Origin: CAYONZ01 sp964405465
Lineage (GTDB): Bacteria; Bdellovibrionota; Bdellovibrionia; Bdellovibrionales; JAMPXM01
DNA: 64,000 bases
Direction of reading: 5' to 3'
NCBI GenBank assembly: GCA_964405465.1
Contig: CAYONZ010000006.1
Span: 37,587-101,586 of the forward strand
Shown piece after piece: positions 8,300 to 17,117 of the stretch. Position numbers and translations under genes: made by a program. The notes below the pieces were generated by a model. It saw only the letters and a program-made list of their open reading frames with translations. It ran no database searches and was not told the DNA's origin. How positions within the stretch are numbered: the stretch's first letter is position 1; the number at the start of each line of letters is the position of its first letter.

Positions 8300-9501
8300 A
8301 GCTCTTGTTCTGCTTTTTGAAGTTCTTCAGTAAAGTCAAATGGAAGGCTGCCCCGTCCAAAGTTGCCATAGAGTTTTTTAATATTTTTGGTGCGACGATT
8401 GGCATTCTCTGGATTGGATTCATAAAGGTAGTCTTCTTGGGTGGGAACCGCAATAATTTTGCTGTAAACACCATTGGTCAACTCGGACAATGCGGAAACC
8501 ATCGAAAATAGTCGAAGCGCGAGTGTACCGATAAAGAATATTTCTTTTTCTGATTTCGCTTGAGCGGCCGTCTTTAGGTCGAGTTGTTTGGCTAGAGCAA
8601 CGGTGACGGCGTAAAGATTTTTGCTCTCAGTCAGGGTGAGACTTGTTTCGTTATGAAAGTATCGAGCGGAGGTCTCGCATTCATGTTGCACGATTTTTTC
8701 AGCGAGTGCTTTTGTTGTCTTTGACAGTCGTTCTTCGTTTTCGTGCATGAACAAATCGAGAGTTGTGCACCGGTAGAAGTTGGTTTTGCCTTTGCATTCC
8801 GGAAGATTGGCGTTGGCTCCGAGTCGTTGACACATTTGTTCAGGCAAATTTTTGAAATTTGCATCTAGGATTTCTGTCTGGATGAGTTGATAAGGCTGTT
8901 GTTTTTTGTTTCCTAATTTTGCATAGCTCAGGCGGGGCGAAACAAAAATGAATGCCGCAAGCTCGGCCTCTCCGCCTTCAGGATTTTCGATTTGCGTGCG
9001 GTATGTACCTATGTCGCCAGTTTGTGGAGGGGCATCGGTCTCGAGTTTTCGGCATAAGGGCGAATTGATGTAGAAGGCGAACTCTCCCGGTGTGGTAAAG
9101 CGAAGGGCCGGAAGAAGTTTTGCTAAAACGAGTGCTAGATTCCAGCTATTGGGTCCGTCAAAGTCGGGATGTTTGCCATGGAATTTTTGAACATGTTGGG
9201 GGACGCAGTCACCCAGGTGAGCAACACAGCCATTGGCATCTTCTTTAACTTTTGGAGCATGACAGGTTCTTTGGTCGGCAAGTTGAGTCCATTTCGCAAG
9301 TGCAATGAGGTCCTGGGAGAGAACGGCACAATCTTTATGACTTAGAATTATCTCCTGACCTTGACCCGAGATTTCGGGCATTGAATTTGAACTCTTGTCG
9401 GTCACGCTTCTGTCAGCGCTGTGAGCTATTGAGCCAACTCGAGAGTGAGTGATAAGCAGAGCGAGAGAAATTGAAAGTGTGCGGTTTGCAGTTTTACCCA
9501 T
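8287..9501 (-). CDS. Secreted protein of unknown function
   Basis: 404 residues with an N-terminal signal peptide (TLSISLALLITHSRVGSIAHSA). I do not recognise the family. The mature part has many Cys residues (HKDCAVL, RTCHAP, NGCVAHLGDCVP, SPLCRKL, QMCQRL, LPECKG, YRCTTL, QHECETS), consistent with disulfides in the periplasm or outside. A segment GPNSWNLALVLAKLLPALRF followed by QTGDIGTYR resembles the layout of small papain-like or NlpC-like folds, but the usual catalytic Cys position is Ser, so this is only a hint. Monocistronic, convergent with murJ. Confidence 0.7.
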   Translation of the reverse strand: MGKTANRTLSISLALLITHSRVGSIAHSADRSVTDKSSNSMPEISGQGQEIILSHKDCAVLSQDLIALAKWTQLADQRTCHAPKVKEDANGCVAHLGDCVPQHVQKFHGKHPDFDGPNSWNLALVLAKLLPALRFTTPGEFAFYINSPLCRKLETDAPPQTGDIGTYRTQIENPEGGEAELAAFIFVSPRLSYAKLGNKKQQPYQLIQTEILDANFKNLPEQMCQRLGANANLPECKGKTNFYRCTTLDLFMHENEERLSKTTKALAEKIVQHECETSARYFHNETSLTLTESKNLYAVTVALAKQLDLKTAAQAKSEKEIFFIGTLALRLFSMVSALSELTNGVYSKIIAVPTQEDYLYESNPENANRRTKNIKKLYGNFGRGSLPFDFTEELQKAEQELQER

Positions 9502-9647
9502 ATCTGATTGTGGGTTGGTTGCGGTGTTTCTGCCAGTCTAGAAGCCAGGAATAGGCTGCCACATCGGTCTTTAGATGAGGCAGAGCCAGATGTTTGAAGC
9601 GGTTGCCCTCAATCTGGATTTTAGCCCAGACCAATGAGGAAAATACT

Positions 9648-9977
9648 CTACACGCCGAAAGACGATCCGCAGCCACAGGTTTTGTTGGCATTTGGATTCG
9701 AAAAGACAAAGCCCTTCCCATTTAAGCCACCCTCGAAGTCGAGAGTCATTCCTGCGATATAAAGAAAACTTTTGCCATCGACCACGATTTTGGTGCCAAA
9801 CGCCTCGAAGGTTTTATCCGTCGGGTTCATTTGGTTATCGAAATCAAGCTTGTAGGACATTCCTGAACAGCCTCCGGGCACCACTTTAACTCTCAAAAAA
9901 GATTCCGGAAGTGCACCTGGGTCTTCTGCTTTTAGACGCACGATTTGTTTTGCTGCGGACTCACTAATTTGCACCAT
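9648..9977 (-). CDS. erpA: A-type iron-sulfur carrier (ErpA/IscA-like)
   Basis: A HesB/IscA-fold carrier that holds a Fe-S cluster and passes it to apo-enzymes in the cytoplasm. The three conserved cysteines are present: GGCSGMSY (about residue 37) and the C-terminal CGCGSSF pair. NGKGFVFSNPNANKTCGCGSSF is the classic family ending. 109 residues, normal. A cysteine desulfurase is encoded 1.3 kb away on the same strand, separated by an unrelated gene, which suggests a loosely grouped Fe-S assembly region. The exact member (ErpA versus IscA) is chosen by similarity of the C-terminus. Confidence 0.88.
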   Translation of the reverse strand: MVQISESAAKQIVRLKAEDPGALPESFLRVKVVPGGCSGMSYKLDFDNQMNPTDKTFEAFGTKIVVDGKSFLYIAGMTLDFEGGLNGKGFVFSNPNANKTCGCGSSFGV

Positions 9978-10167
9978 TTGGACCCTCCAAAGATATACGC
10001 CTTTATTCTACCCTATTTTGATGAGAATGGGAATCCCTTTGCATTTTGTTCTAGCGAATAATGCAAGATATCCGATCGCTTGTGCTTAGAGTGGCCTTAG
10101 CTGGCAGGTCTAAGGCGTCTGTTTGCGACGTCCGGGCTACTGAGGATGGGAAAATATCGTGGTTGTC

Positions 10168-11232
10168 TCAAAAGAATCGCTGCAGCTGAATCTCCGGATG
10201 AACAGCGTCTGTGGGTCGATAGTTTTCAAGGTCGATGCGATCATGAGCCCCACTTGTTGGCATGGTGTGGGACATGCCAAGTTGAATCAACCAGTCACGG
10301 TCGACATAGGTGAAAGACACCCCATAATGCAAATAGGGATATCGATAATTCAGTCCGAGAAGGCCAGTTTCAACATTAATGCCGAAATTATTCATCAGAC
10401 GTGTTTCATGCAATGCCGAAACAATCCATTCGTGTTTGTCTGGTTTGAAGCTCTCCATATGCAATGAGTAGGGGTGTGTGTCGTCAAAGAAGTAGAGATA
10501 GGAGAGCGCCGTGTGAATCGAGTAAATAGAACTTATTTTGTTGGAGTAGAGTAAACTATAGGTCGTGCTATGTTGTTTGTAGAGCAAGTAGGTGTAGTCG
10601 GTGCGATCGCCAACGGCATCAATATAGGTCGCCGATCGCTCCTCGTTGTAGGTTTTAAAATAACTGGCCATGAACGCGACCTTTTCATTTCGATTGAGTT
10701 CAAAGCCGGTTTTCAAATGAAGGTTGATCATGTTGTAGCCAAAGTGAATCCAGGGGCTCGATGCCAAGATCACGTGTTGGCAGGGAGCAAAGGCGATAAT
10801 GTAGGGCCCGACGGTGGCAACTCCTTTTTTTAAAAGATTTGCCGTCGGAGTTACATTGTGCCCAAGAAAAGAAGAGTTGAATGAGTCTCTTGAAATAATT
10901 GGAATTTCATTCTCATTTGCCGAGACTTGAGGGTCTGATTCTCTCATAGGTGCCGCAAGATCCAATTCCGGTTTTTCAAATTTGTGTCTTCCTTCAGTTT
11001 TCTTTTCAGTGTCTATGGTAAGCTGAAGCTCTTCCGAATCTGAATAGGATTCCTCACTTTGTAATGTTGGAGATGAAGTTTGCGCAGTTGATGAAATTTT
11101 GGGTGCCAAATCAGAATCAATTTCGCTGGCAGTGACAACCGCCGGTAAAAAGCAATTCAGCGCCAGTTGTACTGTAAAAAGCATCAGCAAGTGCCAAGCT
11201 GTATGTTTGTATGGCGATGTCAGGTCAATCAT
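10168..11232 (-). CDS. Exported protein of unknown function, possible outer-membrane beta-barrel
   Basis: 354 residues. A hydrophobic signal (HLLMLFTVQLALNCFLPAVVTA) is followed by an acidic, Ser-rich linker of about 80 residues and then a region of alternating aromatic/hydrophobic residues (MINLHLKTGFELNRNEKVAFMASYFKTY, TTYSLLYSNKISSIYSIHTALSYLYFF, HYGVSFTYVDRDWLIQLGMS), ending in Phe-Phe. The pattern and the terminal aromatic residue suit an outer-membrane barrel. No family recognised. It lies just downstream of the cysteine desulfurase gene with a 93-bp gap. Confidence 0.65.
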   Translation of the reverse strand: MIDLTSPYKHTAWHLLMLFTVQLALNCFLPAVVTASEIDSDLAPKISSTAQTSSPTLQSEESYSDSEELQLTIDTEKKTEGRHKFEKPELDLAAPMRESDPQVSANENEIPIISRDSFNSSFLGHNVTPTANLLKKGVATVGPYIIAFAPCQHVILASSPWIHFGYNMINLHLKTGFELNRNEKVAFMASYFKTYNEERSATYIDAVGDRTDYTYLLYKQHSTTYSLLYSNKISSIYSIHTALSYLYFFDDTHPYSLHMESFKPDKHEWIVSALHETRLMNNFGINVETGLLGLNYRYPYLHYGVSFTYVDRDWLIQLGMSHTMPTSGAHDRIDLENYRPTDAVHPEIQLQRFF

Positions 11233-11325
11233 TTGTAGAGTGACCCTGAGAAATCCAAATCATTTGCTCAGTTTAAAGATTAGAAAATCAGACGTCACTT
11301 GAGCGACGGCAGAACCCGACGCATT

Positions 11326-12501
11326 CTAGACTTTAGCGAAGGTGCGGTTTTTTTCTCGCGCTCGATTTACGACCTGAATGAGTTTTTCGCTGACTGAGAT
11401 CACCTGTTCTGACGTGGTAAATCGCCCCAGACCAAACCGCACAGTTGTCGCGAATTCATCTTCTGGCGTTCCAATTGCCTTTAAGACGTGACTGATTTCT
11501 GACGCTCCACTTGAGCATGCAGATCCTGAGCTAAAAGCCACATCTCCCATGCCTAACAGCAGTTGATCGCTCAATACCCCTGAAACGGTGAAATTGATAT
11601 TGTTGCAAAGACGTTCTGTTGGGTGGCCATTCAGTACCAAACCCTTTACCTCTTGCATGCACTTTTGAATAAGAAAATCTCGGTCCTTAGTGAGGCGTGC
11701 CGTTTCTTCGATGAGATTTAATTTTGCAAGCTCACAGGCTTTGCCGAGCCCGACAATCCCTGGGACGTTATGTGTGCCGCCACGAAGACCCTTCTCTTGA
11801 CCTCCACCCCTTAGATATGGAGCCAACCTCACGCGTGGTGAAGTTTGGCGTACATAGAGCGCGCCTGTTCCCTTGGGTCCGTAGAGCTTGTGAGCTGAGA
11901 TGGAAAGCAAATCAATGTTCATGGCTTTGACATCAATGGGAAGGCGGCCCACGGTTTGAGCTGCGTCTACATGAAATGTGATCTGTCTTTGGCGAAGTAA
12001 GTCGCCGATCTCCAAGATAGGATTGATTGAGCCAATTTCGTTGTTCGCATGCATCAGGCTCACAAGTGCTGTGTTGGGCTGAAGTGAATTTTTGAGTGTG
12101 TCAATTTCAACCTGACCATAACGGTTGACCGGAAGAACCGTAACCTCGTGCCCCAATTCTTTGGCTTTGGCACAAACTTCGAGAACACATTTGTGCTCAA
12201 CCTGCGAGGTTACAATGTGGCGACCCGGCTCAGCCAGTTCAAGAAAACCTAAAAGAGCCAGATGAATACTCTCGGTGGCTCCGCTTGTAAAAACGATGTC
12301 ACGAGCTTGTGCGCCCAGAACACTTGCCACCTGTTCACGTGCTTTCTCGATGGCAGTTTTCGCTTCCCATCCAAAACTATGCTGGCCACTCATGGCGTTG
12401 CCAAAAACCTCGCAAAAATAAGGACGCATGGCCTCAAAGACGATCGGGTCAACAGGTGTGGTCGCGTGATTATCGAAATAGATAGTGTGTTTTATGCTCA
12501 T
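11326..12501 (-). CDS. Cysteine desulfurase (NifS/IscS family)
   Basis: PLP enzyme that takes sulfur from cysteine for Fe-S clusters and thio-modifications. The PLP lysine lies in SISAHKLYGPKGTGALYVR, the aspartate in HVDAAQTVGRLPIDV, and the catalytic Cys in FSSGSACSSG, the short loop of group I (IscS/NifS) enzymes. 391 residues. ATG 12501. The large upstream gap (12502-12764) is shared with the divergently transcribed acyl-CoA dehydrogenase gene. No IscR or IscU is adjacent, so the assignment to a specific assembly pathway is open. Confidence 0.93.
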   Translation of the reverse strand: MSIKHTIYFDNHATTPVDPIVFEAMRPYFCEVFGNAMSGQHSFGWEAKTAIEKAREQVASVLGAQARDIVFTSGATESIHLALLGFLELAEPGRHIVTSQVEHKCVLEVCAKAKELGHEVTVLPVNRYGQVEIDTLKNSLQPNTALVSLMHANNEIGSINPILEIGDLLRQRQITFHVDAAQTVGRLPIDVKAMNIDLLSISAHKLYGPKGTGALYVRQTSPRVRLAPYLRGGGQEKGLRGGTHNVPGIVGLGKACELAKLNLIEETARLTKDRDFLIQKCMQEVKGLVLNGHPTERLCNNINFTVSGVLSDQLLLGMGDVAFSSGSACSSGASEISHVLKAIGTPEDEFATTVRFGLGRFTTSEQVISVSEKLIQVVNRAREKNRTFAKV

Positions 12502-12698
12502 GTATCAAGCGTAGATGAACATCATATTCTTGTCGAGAGAGGAGTTGCCAAGTAAAGCCAAACGCGAAGAGGCAAGCGTGCAAATGCGGGAACGGAGTGT
12601 GAGGACTTTTAACAACAGTTGAAGGGTAGATGTAAACAATTATAATTTAATTTTGTCGAAGTGTGAGCGGCTCGCTTGGGGGGAGAAGGATTGAATTT

Positions 12699-12728
12699 TT
12701 GATGACTTTAGAGTTTTGACCCTATAAC
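12699..12728 (+). promoter_or_regulatory. Candidate sigma-70-like promoter of the acyl-CoA dehydrogenase gene
   Basis: TTGATG at 12699-12704 and TATAAC at 12723-12728 are separated by 18 bp and sit 36 bp before the ATG at 12765, which has CTGGAGG at 12754-12760. Seen by eye only. Confidence 0.45.
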
Positions 12729-12764
12729 GTAAAAGCCTTCGAATTTACTTTTTCTGGAGGCTGT

Positions 12765-13967
12765 ATGGGCGATATGAGTTGGCGTTCATTTGATTTATTT
12801 AATCCAACCGAAGAACACAAAATGTTACGCGAGACGATCGCTGCATTCGTCTCTAGTAAAGTCGAACCCCAAGCTTTGGAGCACGATCGTAAAGAATTAT
12901 TCAACTTGCCTCTTTTTCGTGAGTTGGGTTCCCTGGGGCTATTGGGAATCACAGTTCCCGAGCAGTATGGTGGGTCAGAAATGGATGCTGTTGCCGCGGT
13001 GATTGCGCATGAAGAGTTGTCTGCGAGTGACCCTGGTTTTTGTTTGGCCTACCTCGCTCACTCCATGCTCTGTGTGAACAATCTGGCAGTCAACGGCAGT
13101 GAAGCCCAGAAAAAAAAGTTTCTTCCTAAACTTTGCTCCGGCGAGTGGGTTGGTGCGATGGCAATGTCTGAGCCCGCAGTTGGTACAGATGTAATGGGAA
13201 TGGAAACCACTGCGATCAAGTCCAACACTGGATATGTGATCAATGGTCGCAAAATGTGGATTACGAATGGCACGCTTGATGAGCAGGGAACGCCAGCAGA
13301 CTTGGTTTGGCTCTACGCCAAGACTTCTGAAAAACATGGTCGTCCACAGATTTCAACTTTTATCGTTGATCGAACCAGTGCTGGGTATTCAGTGGGGCAA
13401 AAAATAAAAGACAAAACCGGAATGCGTGCCTCAAACACGGCGGAGTTGGTTTTTAATAACTGCGAGGTTTCGTTAGATGCACTTGTTGGACATGAGGGAG
13501 AATCTGCACATCATATGATGCGCAATCTTGAGCTTGAACGTTTGACCCTGGCGGCTATGAGCTTGGGAATCGCTCGTCGTTCAATTGAAGTCATGGTTCG
13601 CTATGCCTCTGAGCGAAAATCGTTCGGGCATTCATTGAGTTACTTTGGACAAATTCAAAAGATGATTGCAGAGAGTTATGCTGAGTATCGGGCCGGACGA
13701 ACCTATATCTATGAAACAGCTCGCAAGCTTGACCTCAATCACGCTGGTAATCGTCTTGATTCAGATGGTGTTAAACTCTACATGGCAGAAGTGGCAAAAA
13801 CGATAGCAGATCGCGCGATTCAAGTTTTGGGCGGCTACGGTTATGTTGGGGAGTACCATGTTGAGCGCCTGTGGCGAGATGCGAAGTTGCTCGAGATTGG
13901 TGGCGGTACAAATGAGGCACATCACAAAAATATCACTCGAGACTTAGCAAAAAATCTTTCACTTTAG
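12765..13967 (+). CDS. Acyl-CoA dehydrogenase
   Basis: FAD-dependent acyl-CoA dehydrogenase (beta-oxidation or branched-chain acyl-CoA oxidation). Family blocks are clear: LGITVPEQYGGSEMD, AMSEPAVGTDV (FAD contact), MWITNGT, FGHSLSYFGQIQKMIAE, and the C-terminal QVLGGYGYVGEYHVERLWRDAKLLEIGGGTNE. The ERLTLAAMSLGIA helix and this C-terminus are close to isovaleryl-CoA dehydrogenase-type enzymes; a catalytic Glu cannot be fixed by eye. 400 residues. Ribosome binding site TGGAGG before ATG 12765. The TAG stop (13965-13967) is formed by the first bases of the 161-bp repeat. Confidence 0.92.
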   Translation: MGDMSWRSFDLFNPTEEHKMLRETIAAFVSSKVEPQALEHDRKELFNLPLFRELGSLGLLGITVPEQYGGSEMDAVAAVIAHEELSASDPGFCLAYLAHSMLCVNNLAVNGSEAQKKKFLPKLCSGEWVGAMAMSEPAVGTDVMGMETTAIKSNTGYVINGRKMWITNGTLDEQGTPADLVWLYAKTSEKHGRPQISTFIVDRTSAGYSVGQKIKDKTGMRASNTAELVFNNCEVSLDALVGHEGESAHHMMRNLELERLTLAAMSLGIARRSIEVMVRYASERKSFGHSLSYFGQIQKMIAESYAEYRAGRTYIYETARKLDLNHAGNRLDSDGVKLYMAEVAKTIADRAIQVLGGYGYVGEYHVERLWRDAKLLEIGGGTNEAHHKNITRDLAKNLSL

Positions 13968-14125
13968 GGCGTGTCCTCAATTGGCTAGCCTACTACGCAA
14001 AAGCAATAGAAATGATTTGAGCGTTGCTCGTCGTCGAAATAGCACCACTATTTCTCCTCCTCGTGCCTTCAACTCATTTCTATTGCTTCCGCTCGCGACG
14101 TCCGACCAATTGAGGACACGACCTA
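13965..14125. repeat. 161-bp near-palindromic repeat, copy 1
   Basis: Begins TAGGGCGTGTCCTCAATTGG and ends with its inverted counterpart CCAATTGAGGACACGACCTA (19 of 20 bases match). Internal inverted blocks AGCAATAGAAATGATTTGA and TCAACTCATTTCTATTGCT, plus GAAATAG/CTATTTC around a short centre, let the whole unit fold into one long bulged hairpin. No coding potential. It sits at the end of the acyl-CoA dehydrogenase gene and 24 bp from the convergent ABC1 kinase gene. Confidence 0.95.
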
Positions 14126-14149
14126 ATTCGCGAATTTTAAAAAATATTT

Positions 14150-15526
14150 TTACTCAGCGGTTTGATTTTTGCCGCTGAGGTATCTTTCTAACAAGGGTCT
14201 AGCATTGAATTCGCAGCCTAGTACCTTTAGGAAAATGAATACGCCACCCGTTTTTCGATCAAGAAAAACGATCTCGCGTGGGGGAGCTCGTAATTTGAAG
14301 GCTTTAATCAGCGCACCCACCTTGATGGTCATGCGCTTTGGCAAATCGGATTGTGCGTAGTTATATGACCCTTCAAATGGTTCCACGATTTGAAAACAAA
14401 AATCCGCAAAGAGTTGATCGAGTGACTGAGGATCATTTTTTTCAGAAAAACCCAGTCGAATAGCTGCCAACTTCAGTTGCGACATGTCCTTGTTGATCGA
14501 AGCTTGCACGAGTTGTTGGTAGTTGGAACAAAACTCAGGCGAAAACTCGCGAAGCGCACCGAAATCAAAAAGTACTAAGCGATCGTCTTCACCGTTAGGG
14601 TCGATCTTGACTCGGTAATTGCCAAGATGTGGATCAGTTTGAACGAACCCCCAAACAAATAATTCCATCAAGTACAGCTCGAGGGCCGCCAACCCGAGAC
14701 GATTACGTCTTTCAAGGCTCAGTGCCTGAACCTCGGGGCTATCGATAGTAAAGCCTTCGACGAATTCTGAAGTGAGCACTCGGTGCGTGCTAAACTCTGT
14801 AAGTACATTGGGCACCACATATCGTTGATCGTGCGCGAGTGCATTTCTGTACTTGATTGTGAAGTGCATCTCCTTTTGGTAGTCCAGTTCCTGAGTGAGC
14901 ATGTCCTTGATTTCAAGCAGTAAATGATCGAAATGCGGAACCTGTGGTAGGAGTTTGGTCACTGAAAAAATCGATTTCAAGGTCCTCATATCATTTTCAA
15001 TTGCTTGATCGACGCCAGGATATTGAATCTTAATAGCAACCACCTGTTGTGTCGCCCTTACACGCGCACGGTGTACTTGACCAATCGATGCGCTGGCCAT
15101 AGGCACCGGCTCTATTGCGAGTTGTGCGAGTCGTTCAGCACCGAATTCATGTGCCAAAGTCTTGGCCACCACTTTCCACTCAAGTGGAGGAGATTGAAAC
15201 TGCAGTGTCTTCAAAATATTATTGGCCTCAGGGGGCAAAAAGTGCTCGCCATACATAGAAAGCATTTGTCCAACTTTCATGAGGCTTCCTTTGAGCTGAC
15301 CCATTTCTTTAGCGAATAGCTGCGCTTGGCTGACCAAGAGTTTTTTGGCGCGTTCCCCAGAGAGATCTTCACCCGTGAGCATTTCGCCCAGTTTGCTCTG
15401 TGCCATCTTGGCTCCGGCACTTGCGGTCATTTTGGCGAGACTAACGCCGCGAGAGAGGAGATCCGAGCGAATAGAGCTGAGCGATTTCATACCGCCAGTC
15501 TTGCGGGGCCCCTTTTTACTCTGCAT
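14150..15526 (-). CDS. ABC1/UbiB-family atypical kinase
   Basis: Protein-kinase-like fold of the UbiB/COQ8 family, usually an ATPase supporting quinone or lipid metabolism. Diagnostic blocks are in order: LMKVGQMLS (KxGQ), MASASIGQVHRA (Ala-rich nucleotide loop), VVAIKIQYPGV (Lys), EIKDMLTQELDYQKE, QTDPHLGNY (catalytic loop; DPHPGN in most homologues) and LVLFDFGAL (metal-binding DFG). All key residues appear intact. 458 residues, no clear C-terminal transmembrane helices, unlike E. coli UbiB. Single gene, convergent with the acyl-CoA dehydrogenase. Confidence 0.9.
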   Translation of the reverse strand: MQSKKGPRKTGGMKSLSSIRSDLLSRGVSLAKMTASAGAKMAQSKLGEMLTGEDLSGERAKKLLVSQAQLFAKEMGQLKGSLMKVGQMLSMYGEHFLPPEANNILKTLQFQSPPLEWKVVAKTLAHEFGAERLAQLAIEPVPMASASIGQVHRARVRATQQVVAIKIQYPGVDQAIENDMRTLKSIFSVTKLLPQVPHFDHLLLEIKDMLTQELDYQKEMHFTIKYRNALAHDQRYVVPNVLTEFSTHRVLTSEFVEGFTIDSPEVQALSLERRNRLGLAALELYLMELFVWGFVQTDPHLGNYRVKIDPNGEDDRLVLFDFGALREFSPEFCSNYQQLVQASINKDMSQLKLAAIRLGFSEKNDPQSLDQLFADFCFQIVEPFEGSYNYAQSDLPKRMTIKVGALIKAFKLRAPPREIVFLDRKTGGVFIFLKVLGCEFNARPLLERYLSGKNQTAE

Positions 15527-15661
15527 TCGCGCCTCTTTTCATCGGACACTGATCTCCATGAGATGCCAGGTGCTGTTTCAGATTGCGACAGAATCGGTCT
15601 TTTCACAAGCATTCATTTTGTATAGTACAAAAATAGAAAGAGCTGTGTTAAGCTCTGGGGG

Positions 15662-16981
15662 ATGCCGGAAAAAAGTAAGATTTCAATATTTTGGTTTCGC
15701 CGTGACCTCCGATTGCAGGACAACGTGGGGTTGAGTTTCGTTTTGGCTCAACAAGAAAAAATTTTACCGATCTTCATATTCGATACCAGTATTTTGGTGG
15801 CTCTAAAAAATAAAAGTGATCTTCGTGTGCAGTTCATTCATCAGACATTGTGTGAGCTCAATTTGAAATTGCAGCAAGTTGGATCTGGGCTCGAAGTATA
15901 TTGTGGGTCGCCGCTAGAGGTTTTTTCTGAGATTTTGAGTAAACACCGAGTGTTTAGAGTGGTTTGCAACCATGATTATGAACCAAATGCAATCGACCGC
16001 GACCAAAGTGTGCAAGCGTTTCTTGAGAGTCGTGGTGTAGAGATGATGACCTTCAAGGATCAGGTGATTTTCGAAAAAGATGAAGTCGTCAAGCAAGACG
16101 GTGGACCCTATACGGTATTCACTCCATATAGCCGAAAATGGAAGTCTCAGCTTGAAGCAAGTCTCTTAAAGCCCCACAATTGCGAGCTGAGCGCAGAGAG
16201 ATTTGTACCTCAGAAAAGGCAAGACATAATGTCTCTTGAACAGTTGGGATTTGAAAAAACAGATTTTATTTACCCGCCACCTGTGATTTCGAAAAAAACA
16301 ATTTTGGACTACAAGAGTCAACGCGACTTTCCGAGTCAATCGGGGACAACCCGCTTGGGCGTACATTTAAGATTTGGCACTGTGAGCATTCGTCGTTTGG
16401 TGGCGTTGACCTGGTCCATTGCTGAAATGGAGTCTTGGCTGAATGAGCTTATTTGGCGTGAGTTTTTTATGCAGATCCTTTTTCATTACCCGCATGTGGT
16501 GGATCGAGCCTTTAGGTCTGAATACGACGCGATAGTTTGGCGCAATGATGAAAAGGAATTCTTAGCTTGGAAAAATGGGCAAACCGGTTTTCCTCTGGTT
16601 GATGCTGGCATGCGAGAGCTGAATGCTACAGGCTTCATGCACAATAGGGTGCGTATGTTGGCCGCGAGTTTTTTAACTAAACATCTTTTAGTTGATTGGC
16701 GTTGGGGTGAGGCGTATTTTGCAGAAAAGCTACTGGACTATGATTTGGCTGCAAACAATGGGAATTGGCAATGGGCAGCAGGTACGGGTTGCGATGCCGC
16801 TCCCTATTTTCGTGTATTTAGTCCAGAAGCACAGGCAAAAAAGTTTGATCCCGAGGCCGCTTATATAAAAACATGGGTCCCTGAATTTGGCTCGTCACGG
16901 TATGTGGCTCCGATTGTCGATCATAAGTATGCGAGGTTGCGAGTCTTGCGAGCCTACAAGGTGGCGCTCGCGAAAAGGTGA
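15662..16981 (+). CDS. phrB: Deoxyribodipyrimidine photolyase
   Basis: Light-driven repair of cyclobutane pyrimidine dimers with FADH and an antenna cofactor. N-terminal alpha/beta domain starts ISIFWFRRDLRLQDNVGL; the FAD domain has the TRLGVHLRFGTVSIR, WLNELIWREFFMQIL, FPLVDAGMRELNATGFMHNRVRMLAASFLTKHLLVDWRWGEAYFAEKLLDYDLAANNGNWQWAAGTGCDAAPYFRVFSP blocks given here as separate conserved parts of the same stretch. The NNGNWQW tryptophans of the class I/CPD photolyase-cryptochrome family are conserved. 439 residues, slightly short of E. coli PhrB (472). GGGGG precedes ATG 15662. Confidence 0.94.
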   Translation: MPEKSKISIFWFRRDLRLQDNVGLSFVLAQQEKILPIFIFDTSILVALKNKSDLRVQFIHQTLCELNLKLQQVGSGLEVYCGSPLEVFSEILSKHRVFRVVCNHDYEPNAIDRDQSVQAFLESRGVEMMTFKDQVIFEKDEVVKQDGGPYTVFTPYSRKWKSQLEASLLKPHNCELSAERFVPQKRQDIMSLEQLGFEKTDFIYPPPVISKKTILDYKSQRDFPSQSGTTRLGVHLRFGTVSIRRLVALTWSIAEMESWLNELIWREFFMQILFHYPHVVDRAFRSEYDAIVWRNDEKEFLAWKNGQTGFPLVDAGMRELNATGFMHNRVRMLAASFLTKHLLVDWRWGEAYFAEKLLDYDLAANNGNWQWAAGTGCDAAPYFRVFSPEAQAKKFDPEAAYIKTWVPEFGSSRYVAPIVDHKYARLRVLRAYKVALAKR

Positions 16982-17000
16982 CGACTGAAACCGAAAGAGA

Positions 17001-17054
17001 CCAGATGAGCCAGATGAGACTGAGACTGAAGCTGAGATTGAGGATGAGAGCGAG
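17001..17054. repeat. Low-complexity CAGATGAGC/GACTGAG-type tract
   Basis: Between the photolyase and epimerase genes, short units (CCAGATGAG twice, GAGACTGAGACTGAAGCTGAG, GATTGAGGATGAG) are tandemly degenerate. It is similar in style to the short repeats at 2578 and 29260. No structure or gene assigned. Confidence 0.5.
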
Positions 17055-17117
17055 CCTACTAAGGCCAGGTACAGTGCCACGACAGATGGTTGTGCCACTG
17101 GAAGCAAAGGAGAGGTC

